Shown one piece after another: positions 6,371 to 10,802 of a DNA stretch of 10,802 bases. The stretch spans positions 1-10,802 of the forward strand of contig DJAN01000283.1 of NCBI GenBank assembly GCA_002429615.1. Direction: 5' to 3'. How positions within the stretch are numbered: position 1 is the stretch's first letter; each line of letters starts with the position of its first letter. The position numbers and the translations under genes were made by a program. The stretch comes from Lysobacteraceae bacterium UBA6001. GTDB lineage: Bacteria; Pseudomonadota; Gammaproteobacteria; Xanthomonadales; Xanthomonadaceae. The notes below the pieces were generated by a model. The model was not told the DNA's origin, did not search any database, and was given only the letters and a program-made list of their open reading frames with translations.

Positions 6371-7465
6371 ATGAGCGAATACACCGCCCTGGATCATCTG
6401 CACATGGCGCAGGCGCTGCGCCTGGCCGAACGCGGCGCCTGGACCACCCGCCCGAACCCGATGGTCGGCTGCGTCATCGCCCACGGCGAGACGGTGGTCG
6501 GCCAGGGCTGGCACCAGCGTGCCGGCGGCCCCCATGCGGAGATTTTCGCGCTGCGCGAAGCCGGCGAGCGGGCACGTGGCGCCACCGCCTACGTCACCCT
6601 GGAGCCCTGCGCCCACCATGGCCGCACGCCGCCCTGCGCGCTGGCGTTGATCGACGCCGGTGTGTCCCGCGTGGTCGCGGCGATGGCCGACCCGTTCCCG
6701 CAGGTCAACGGCGGTGGCTTCGTGCTGCTGCGCGAGGCCGGCATCGCGGTCCAGCATGGCCTGATGGCCGCGCAGGCGCGCGAACTCAATCATGGCTTCC
6801 TCTCGCGCGTGGAGCGTGGCCGGCCCTGGCTGCGCCTGAAGTACGGCATGAGCCTGGACGGCCGCACCGCGATGGCGGACGGCGAATCGAAATGGATTAC
6901 CGGCCCGGCCGCACGCGCCGACGTGCAGCGCTGGCGCGCGCGTGCCGGCGCGATCCTCACCGGCGCGGGCACCGTAGCCGCCGACGACCCATCGCTCACG
7001 GTGCGGCTGGAGGGCGAGGGCGGTGATTTCCTGCCGCCCGTGCGGGTCGTGCTCGATGCCGGCCTGCGCACGCTCGACCGCGCCAAGGTGCGCGAGGGCG
7101 ACGCGCCCACCCTGTACCTGCATGCCGCCGACGTGGCGGCCCCGGCGCTGGCGGGCGTCGAATTCGCCAGCGTGCCTTCACATGCGGGGCGTCTGGACCT
7201 GTCCGCGGTGATGGCGCTGCTGGCCGCGCGCGGCATCAATGAAGTCCAGGTCGAAGCCGGTGCCGGGCTGGGCGGTGCGCTGTGGCGGGCCGGGCTGGTC
7301 GACGAACTGCTGCTCTACCAGGCGCCCCAGCTGCTGGGCGACACCGCCCGCCCGCTGCTAGCCGGGCTGGGCATCGAGCGCATGGCCGATGCCGTGCATC
7401 TCGAGCTGCGGGACACCCGCCAGCTCGGTCCCGACCTGCGCCTGCTGCTGCGCCCGCGGGCCTGA
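6371..7465 (+). CDS. ribD: Bifunctional diaminohydroxyphosphoribosylaminopyrimidine deaminase / 5-amino-6-(5-phosphoribosylamino)uracil reductase
   Basis: RibD carries out the second and third steps of riboflavin synthesis. The deaminase comes first (about 1-145), with the zinc/catalytic motif His55-Ala-Glu57 (GGPHAEIF) and Cys80 and Cys89 in LEPCAHHGRTPPC; RPNPMVGCV is also typical. The NADPH-dependent reductase follows (about 150-360), starting at RPWLRLKYGMSLDGRTAMADGESKWITG and containing ILTGAGTVAADDPSLTVR and EAGAGLGGALWRAGLVDELLLY. The length of 364 is close to E. coli RibD (367). I chose ATG 6371 (MSEYTALDHLHMAQAL) because it matches the family N terminus; a TTG at 6347, overlapping the nrdR stop, would add eight residues with no support. 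The gap to nrdR is 20 bases, so the genes are likely one transcript. ribD lies upstream of the FMN riboswitch and its promoter and is therefore not directly under that switch. Confidence 0.98.
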   Translation: MSEYTALDHLHMAQALRLAERGAWTTRPNPMVGCVIAHGETVVGQGWHQRAGGPHAEIFALREAGERARGATAYVTLEPCAHHGRTPPCALALIDAGVSRVVAAMADPFPQVNGGGFVLLREAGIAVQHGLMAAQARELNHGFLSRVERGRPWLRLKYGMSLDGRTAMADGESKWITGPAARADVQRWRARAGAILTGAGTVAADDPSLTVRLEGEGGDFLPPVRVVLDAGLRTLDRAKVREGDAPTLYLHAADVAAPALAGVEFASVPSHAGRLDLSAVMALLAARGINEVQVEAGAGLGGALWRAGLVDELLLYQAPQLLGDTARPLLAGLGIERMADAVHLELRDTRQLGPDLRLLLRPRA

Positions 7466-7552
7466 CCCCGCTGGGCGCCGCCGCGGCCCGCACAAGCCGA
7501 ATGTGGCCAAATGCAGCATTCCGCGCGTGAACCCTGGGCGCGGCGGGCGGTT

Positions 7553-7561
7553 TGTTAGAAT
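7553..7561 (+). promoter_or_regulatory. Extended -10 promoter for the riboswitch-led rib operon
   Basis: TGT directly followed by TAGAAT (7556-7561) makes an extended -10 element with five of six consensus bases. No good -35 is seen at 16-18 bases (CTGGG region), which is common for extended -10 promoters. A start near 7568 places the aptamer about 24 bases into the transcript. Confidence 0.6.
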
Positions 7562-7591
7562 GCGCGGGCTGGTTCGCCAGCGACCAATGAA

Positions 7592-7733
7592 CGTCTTCAG
7601 GGCGGGGTGCGATTCCCCACCGGCGGTAGGTGCCTCCCGGCACGAGCCCGCGAGCGCTCCCGGTTCCGCCGGGAGGTCAGCAGATCCGGTCCGATGCCGG
7701 AGCCGACGGTGATAGTCCGGATGAAAGAAGACG
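7592..7733 (+). ncRNA. FMN riboswitch (RFN element)
   Basis: The aptamer contains the hallmark conserved segments in order: TCTTCAGGGCGGGGTGCGAT, TTCCCCACCGGCGGTA, GAGCCCGCGAGCG, GTCAGCAGATCCGGT, GCCGGAGCCGACGGTGATAGTCCGGATG and AAAGAAGACG. The closing P1 helix is CGTCTTC (7592-7598) with GAAGACG (7727-7733). The variable arm is a seven-base-pair hairpin, CTCCCGG/CCGGGAG, at about 7657-7675. FMN binding is known to turn off downstream riboflavin genes. Here ribE follows 134 bases later, and the platform appears to act on translation. Confidence 0.98.
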
Positions 7734-7840
7734 GCCAGCGCGCGATCCCCGCCGGGTCGTGCGTGCGCCTGTTTGCCTTGCGGCGTTTTTCGCTCACTTC
7801 ATGCGGGAAACGACATGCACCACATACAGCTCCATTCCTT

Positions 7841-7863
7841 GCACGCCCTCCGGCCGGAGGTGC
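7841..7863 (+). promoter_or_regulatory. Shine-Dalgarno-sequestering hairpin for ribE (riboswitch expression platform)
   Basis: The ribE ribosome-binding site GGAGG (7856-7860) pairs with CCTCC (7847-7851) around a GGCC tetraloop. GCA (7841-7843) pairs with TGC (7861-7863), with a three-base bulge between. The core CCTCCGGCCGGAGG is a perfect 14-base palindrome. The hairpin would bury the Shine-Dalgarno seven bases before the ATG, the expected off state of a translational FMN switch. That FMN binding favours this fold is inferred, not visible. Confidence 0.8.
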
Positions 7864-7867
7864 GCTG

Positions 7868-8473
7868 ATGTTCACCGGCATCATCGAAGGCGTCGGCCGC
7901 CTGGCCGAGCGCGAGCCGCGCGGCGGCGACGTGCGCTTCAAGTTCGAGACCGGCGACCTGCCGTTCGACCACGTCCAGATGGGCGAAAGCATCGCCGTCA
8001 ACGGCGTGTGCCTGACCGTCATCGCGTTCGACGCGGGCAGCTTCCACGCCGACGCCTCCACCGAAACCCTCTCGCTCACCACGCTGGGCGAACTGCCCGT
8101 CGGCGCGGTGCTTAACCTGGAGCGCGCGATGCGCCCGACCGACCGTCTTGGCGGCCACCTGGTCAGCGGCCATGTCGATGGCCTGGGCCGGGTGCTGTCC
8201 GTGCACGAGGATGCGCGTGCGCAGCGCTGGCGGTTCGCGGCTCCGGCCGCGCTGCTGAAGTACATCGCCAAGAAGGGCTCGATCTGCGTGGACGGCGTCA
8301 GCCTGACCGTCAACGAAGTCGACGGCGAGGGCTTCGAGGTCGCGCTGATCCCGCATACCGTCGCGCATACGCGTTTCGCGCACACGCAGGTGGGTGATGC
8401 GGTGAACCTGGAAATCGACCTGGTCGCGCGCTATGTCGAGCGCCTGCTTGGCAACCCAGGAGGCCAGGCATGA
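7868..8473 (+). CDS. ribE: Riboflavin synthase (alpha subunit type)
   Basis: This enzyme performs the last step of riboflavin synthesis, dismutating two 6,7-dimethyl-8-ribityllumazine molecules into riboflavin and the pyrimidinedione precursor. The 201-residue product shows the diagnostic MFTGIIEGVG start and two lumazine-binding repeats: the first (about 1-95) with ESIAVNGVCLTV, the second (about 97-195) with GGHLVSGHVDG, KGSICVDGVSLTVNEV and IPHT. Length and motifs are normal for the family. The ATG at 7868 is set by the MFTGII start and the GGAGG seven bases upstream, which is held in the riboswitch-linked hairpin. It is the first gene behind the FMN switch. Its TGA overlaps the ATG of the next gene as ATGA (8470-8473), so translation of ribBX should follow that of ribE and both should respond to FMN. 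Some annotations call this gene ribC. Confidence 0.98.
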   Translation: MFTGIIEGVGRLAEREPRGGDVRFKFETGDLPFDHVQMGESIAVNGVCLTVIAFDAGSFHADASTETLSLTTLGELPVGAVLNLERAMRPTDRLGGHLVSGHVDGLGRVLSVHEDARAQRWRFAAPAALLKYIAKKGSICVDGVSLTVNEVDGEGFEVALIPHTVAHTRFAHTQVGDAVNLEIDLVARYVERLLGNPGGQA

Positions 8474-9570
8474 ACTTCGCCACCGTCCCCGAACTGCTGG
8501 AAGAAATCCGCGCCGGCCGCATGGTGGTCATCGTCGACGACGAGGACCGCGAGAACGAAGGCGACCTCATCATGGCCGCCGAGCTGGTCAAGCCGGCCGA
8601 CATCAACTTCATGGTCACCCACGGCCGCGGCCTGGTGTGCCTGCCGCTGACCCGCGAGCGCGCCGGCCAGCTCGGGCTGGCGCCGATGGTGCGTGCCAAT
8701 ACCGCGCAGTTCCAGACCAATTTCACCGTCTCCATCGAGGCCGCCGAAGGCGTCACCACCGGCATCTCGGCCTACGACCGCGCCCACACCATCCGCACCG
8801 CGGTGAAGCCGGACGCGCGCCCGGACGACCTGCACCAGCCCGGGCACATCTTCCCGCTGATCGCCCAGCCCGGCGGCGTGCTCACCCGCGCCGGCCACAC
8901 CGAGGCCGGCGTGGACCTGGCGATGCTCGCGGGCCTGGAGCCGGCCGGCGTGCTGGTCGAGATCCTCAACCCGGACGGCAGCATGGCGCGCCGCCCGGAG
9001 CTGGAAGTGTTCGCCCGCGAGCACGGCCTGAAGATCGGCTCGATCGCCGACCTGATCGCCTACCGCCTGGCCACCGAGCACACCGTCGAGCGCGTCGACG
9101 AGCGCGAGATCCAGACCGAGTTCGGGCCGTTCCGGCTGCTGACCTATCGCGACCGCATCGCCCACGACCTGCATTTCGCCCTGGTCCGCGGCACCCCGGA
9201 CAAGGACACCCCGACCCTGGTCCGGGTCCAGGTCGAGAACCCGCTGGCCGACCTGCTGCACTGGCGGCGCGACGATTTCGGCGTCGCCAGCTCCGATGCG
9301 CTGCGCGCGATCGCCGCCGAAGGGCAGGGCGTGATGGTGGTGCTGTCGGCCCCGCGCGACGAGAACGCCCTGCTGGCGCGCCTGCGCCAGGAGCCGGTCA
9401 CCCGCCCGCCCGGCAAGGACAAGGACGTGGGCCAATGGCGCCGCAACGGCGCGGGCGCGCAGATCCTGGCCGACCTCGGCCTGGGCCGGCTGCGGGTGCT
9501 GGGCAAGCCGCGCCGGCAGATCGGCCTGGCCGGTTATGGCCTGGAAATCGTCGAGACGCTGGAACCCTGA
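8470..9570 (+). CDS. ribB: RibBX-type protein: 3,4-dihydroxy-2-butanone-4-phosphate synthase fused to a degenerate GTP cyclohydrolase II-like domain
   Basis: Residues 1-200 are a complete DHBP synthase, which makes the four-carbon unit of riboflavin from ribulose 5-phosphate. It keeps the metal/substrate loop [14 protein letters not shown] (Glu28, Glu30), [11 protein letters not shown], the [13 protein letters not shown] segment and [15 protein letters not shown]. Residues 205-366 align with GTP cyclohydrolase II in outline ([11 protein letters not shown] ... LVRV ... [15 protein letters not shown] ... [12 protein letters not shown]). The region that normally carries three zinc-ligand cysteines instead reads [20 protein letters not shown], the RQEGRGIGL motif is lost, and the protein has no cysteine after Cys57. 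The second domain therefore should not have cyclohydrolase activity. This matches the RibBX architecture known in Proteobacteria, so automatic ribBA labels would be misleading. It starts in an ATGA overlap with ribE. Confidence 0.95.
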   Translation: MNFATVPELLEEIRAGRMVVIVDDEDRENEGDLIMAAELVKPADINFMVTHGRGLVCLPLTRERAGQLGLAPMVRANTAQFQTNFTVSIEAAEGVTTGISAYDRAHTIRTAVKPDARPDDLHQPGHIFPLIAQPGGVLTRAGHTEAGVDLAMLAGLEPAGVLVEILNPDGSMARRPELEVFAREHGLKIGSIADLIAYRLATEHTVERVDEREIQTEFGPFRLLTYRDRIAHDLHFALVRGTPDKDTPTLVRVQVENPLADLLHWRRDDFGVASSDALRAIAAEGQGVMVVLSAPRDENALLARLRQEPVTRPPGKDKDVGQWRRNGAGAQILADLGLGRLRVLGKPRRQIGLAGYGLEIVETLEP

Positions 9571-9589
9571 TCCGGCTGTTCACGCACAT

Positions 9590-9612
9590 GGCGCGGTCCC
9601 CGGGGCCGCGCC
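9590..9612. repeat. GC-rich hairpin between ribBX and ribH
   Basis: GGCGCGG (9590-9596) pairs perfectly with CCGCGCC (9606-9612) around a nine-base TCCCCGGGG loop. No T tract follows, so it is not a classical terminator. It could slow RNA decay or translation between the tightly coupled genes before it and ribH. Confidence 0.5.
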
Positions 9613-9616
9613 GCGT

Positions 9617-9622
9617 TAAACT
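9617..9622 (+). promoter_or_regulatory. Possible weak -10 box for ribH
   Basis: TAAACT matches four of six -10 bases and lies 27 bases before the ribH ATG, in the only real gap (79 bases) between the ribBX and ribH genes. No -35 is visible. This would give ribH-nusB-thiL a route of expression independent of FMN. Confidence 0.25.
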
Positions 9623-9649
9623 GACCCACCTTTCGAGCCCCCGCAGCAC

Positions 9650-10117
9650 ATGAGCCACTACGAAGGCGACCTCCGCGCCCCTGAAAACGCGCGCTTCGCG
9701 ATCATCGCCAGCCGCTGGAACGCCCGCATCACCGATGCGCTGGTGGCCGGCGCACGGCAGAGCCTGGCCGGCAACGGCATCGCCGAGGACGCCATCGACG
9801 TGGTCCGCGTGCCTGGCGCCTGGGAACTGCCGCTGGTCGCCGCGCGCCTGGCCGCCAGTGGCCGCCATGCGGCCATCATTGCCCTGGGCTGTGTGATCCG
9901 CGGCGATACCCGCCATTACGAGCACGTCGCCGACCAGTGCGCCGAAGGCCTGATGCGCGTGCAGCTCGACCATCGCCTGCCGGTGCTCAATGGCGTGCTT
10001 GCGGTCGAACGCGTCGAGGATGCCGAGGCGCGTGCCGGTGGCAGCCATGGCAACAAGGGCGAGGAGGCCGCGCTGTCGGCCCTGGAAATGATCAACCTGG
10101 TGGAGCAGCTGCCATGA
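9650..10117 (+). CDS. ribH: 6,7-dimethyl-8-ribityllumazine synthase
   Basis: RibH condenses the RibD pathway product (after dephosphorylation) with dihydroxybutanone phosphate from RibB, giving the lumazine used by RibE. The 155-residue protein is of normal length and has the substrate-binding segments [20 protein letters not shown] (16-35), [15 protein letters not shown] (54-68) and [18 protein letters not shown] (78-95), with the probable catalytic His89. The C-terminal [18 protein letters not shown] helix is conserved. In most families these subunits assemble into pentamers or icosahedral shells. The ATG at 9650 fits the family start; no Shine-Dalgarno is visible in the 20 bases upstream, which is unusual next to the strong ribE site. 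The gap from ribBX is 79 bases and contains a GC hairpin. The stop overlaps the nusB ATG as ATGA (10114-10117), linking riboflavin synthesis to a transcription factor gene, an arrangement common in proteobacteria. Confidence 0.98.
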   Translation: MSHYEGDLRAPENARFAIIASRWNARITDALVAGARQSLAGNGIAEDAIDVVRVPGAWELPLVAARLAASGRHAAIIALGCVIRGDTRHYEHVADQCAEGLMRVQLDHRLPVLNGVLAVERVEDAEARAGGSHGNKGEEAALSALEMINLVEQLP

Positions 10118-10596
10118 ACAAGCCCACCGGCCACAAGCACAACGGTCCGCGTCCGCCGCGCCGCGATGGCGTCGACCCGGTGCTGCGCTCGCGCGCGCGC
10201 CGCCGCGCGCTGCAGGCCATCTACGCCTGGCAGATTTCCGGCGGCTTCGCCAAGCAGGTCATCGCCCAGTTCGCCCACGAGCAGGCCCACGAGATCGCCG
10301 ACCTGGCGTATTTCGAGGCGCTGGTCGAGGGCGTGCTCGCGCATCGCGCCGAACTGGACGAAGCGCTGGTCGGCTACCTGGACCGCAGCGTCGAGGAAGT
10401 CGACGCGATCGAGCGTGCGGTGCTGCGCCTGGCCGCCTACGAACTGCTGTACCGCCAGGACGTGCCGTACCGCGTGGTCATCAACGAGGCCATCGAGACC
10501 GCCAAGCGTTTCGGCTCCGAGCACGGCCACACCTACGTCAACGGGGTGCTCGACCGTGCCGCCGTCGAATGGCGCAAGGTCGAATCGGGCGGCTGA
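10114..10596 (+). CDS. nusB: Transcription antitermination factor NusB
   Basis: NusB, together with NusE (S10), binds boxA RNA and supports antitermination of ribosomal RNA transcription. The 160-residue all-helical product matches E. coli NusB (139 residues) from [16 protein letters not shown] onward, including YFEALVEGV, the [46 protein letters not shown] block and [12 protein letters not shown]. It carries about 20 extra basic/Pro-rich N-terminal residues ([16 protein letters not shown]). No later start would suit the spacing, and the ATG at 10114 has TGGAG eight bases upstream and overlaps the ribH stop (ATGA), so the extension is probably real. It is cotranscribed with ribH and followed after 16 bases by thiL. 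Confidence 0.98.
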   Translation: MNKPTGHKHNGPRPPRRDGVDPVLRSRARRRALQAIYAWQISGGFAKQVIAQFAHEQAHEIADLAYFEALVEGVLAHRAELDEALVGYLDRSVEEVDAIERAVLRLAAYELLYRQDVPYRVVINEAIETAKRFGSEHGHTYVNGVLDRAAVEWRKVESGG

Positions 10597-10612
10597 GCCC
10601 GGCCGCCGGCCG

Positions 10613-10802
10613 ATGCCCGAGTTCGCGCTGATCGACCGCCTGCGCCGCCGCGTGCGCGGTCGCGAGGACGTGCCATTGGGCATCGGCGATGACGCCGCGC
10701 TGCTGCAGCCTCCGGCCGGCGAGCAGCTGGCGATCACCGCCGACACGCTCAACGCCGGCGTGCATTTTCCCGCTGAGACCACGCCGGCCGATATCGGCTG
10801 GA
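10613..10802 (+). CDS. thiL: Thiamine-monophosphate kinase ThiL, N-terminal fragment
   Basis: The first 63 codons of a gene cut by the window end; the family is about 320 residues. ThiL phosphorylates thiamine monophosphate to the active cofactor thiamine diphosphate. The fragment begins MPEFALIDRLRR and shows the ATP/Mg-binding GIGDDAALL (residues 23-31), followed by LAITADTLNAGVHFP (39-53) and PADIGW, all hallmark ThiL segments. It follows nusB by 16 bases, the usual nusB-thiL order. No Shine-Dalgarno is visible; a short GC hairpin CGGCC-GCC-GGCCG (10600-10612) abuts the ATG, suggesting dependence on translation from nusB. Confidence 0.93.
   Translation, partial: MPEFALIDRLRRRVRGREDVPLGIGDDAALLQPPAGEQLAITADTLNAGVHFPAETTPADIGW

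Larger units (their letters stand above)
7466..7867 (+). other. Regulatory gap between ribD and ribE
   Basis: This 402-base gap holds no gene. In order it contains about 90 bases of GC-rich sequence with no clear terminator for ribD, an extended -10 promoter (7553-7561), a short leader, the complete FMN aptamer (7592-7733), a linker with a T5 tract (7786-7790), and a hairpin over the ribE ribosome-binding site (7841-7863). The ribE frame happens to be open back to 7607, but that reading crosses the aptamer and has no family similarity. Confidence 0.85.

Noticed and set aside
7499..7521. GAATG/CATTC inverted repeat after ribD
   Set aside because: Five-base arms around a long loop and no T tract; too weak to be a terminator or operator call.
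7765..7790. T5 tract with a short GCGCC/GGCGT stem as an intrinsic terminator of the riboswitch
   Set aside because: The stem is only four to five pairs with a 12-base loop, too weak to call; SD sequestration explains control better.
7607..7867. In-frame N-terminal extension of ribE through the riboswitch
   Set aside because: The frame is open by chance across a structured RNA; riboflavin synthase starts with MFTGII, which has its own strong ribosome-binding site.
8431..9435. 334-codon open frame antisense to ribBX
   Set aside because: Shadow of a strongly conserved gene; Gly/His/Gln-rich reading with no family features.

Overview
The window looks like a chromosomal core segment from a high-GC gammaproteobacterium, most likely a member of the Xanthomonadaceae (Lysobacter, Luteimonas, Stenotrophomonas or Xanthomonas type). 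This rests on the strongly GC-biased codon use, the protein sequences, and the gene order glyA - small membrane protein - nrdR - ribD - FMN riboswitch - ribE - ribB-like - ribH - nusB - thiL. The genus cannot be fixed by eye.

Layout. Bases 1-584 (minus) carry the N-terminal third of the ABC-F translation factor EttA, cut by the window edge. Bases 585-812 are a divergent intergenic region. Bases 813-1304 (plus) encode a small exported Asp/His/Arg-rich RcnB-family protein, followed by a strong hairpin-plus-T8 terminator that can also serve the converging operon. Bases 1380-3886 (minus) hold a two-gene two-component system, a NarL/LuxR-type response regulator followed by a 7TM (7TMR-DISM-like) histidine kinase, coupled by a TGATG stop/start overlap. 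Bases 3887-4078 are the divergent control region shared with glyA (4079-5332). A five-segment membrane protein of unknown function follows four bases after glyA, then nrdR, ribD, a 402-base regulatory gap, ribE, ribBX, ribH, nusB and the start of thiL, which runs off the window.

How it works together. From nrdR onward the window is a riboflavin cluster. RibD (deaminase/reductase), RibE (riboflavin synthase), RibBX (DHBP synthase) and RibH (lumazine synthase) supply every step except the GTP cyclohydrolase II reaction. The cyclohydrolase-like half of the RibB protein has lost all zinc-binding cysteines, so a separate ribA must exist elsewhere. A complete FMN (RFN) aptamer lies between ribD and ribE behind its own apparent promoter. 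It is followed by a hairpin that buries the ribE Shine-Dalgarno sequence, which fits translational shut-off of ribE and coupled ribBX by FMN while leaving ribD outside this control.

No mobile element, CRISPR array, phage gene, tRNA or rRNA was found, and no new multi-gene system is evident. The least explained parts are regulatory: a dyad and a 19-base near-perfect direct repeat around the glyA promoter, a likely leaderless nrdR start, a GC dyad at the ettA promoter, and the uncharacterised lipobox-bearing 7TM sensor kinase divergent from glyA.
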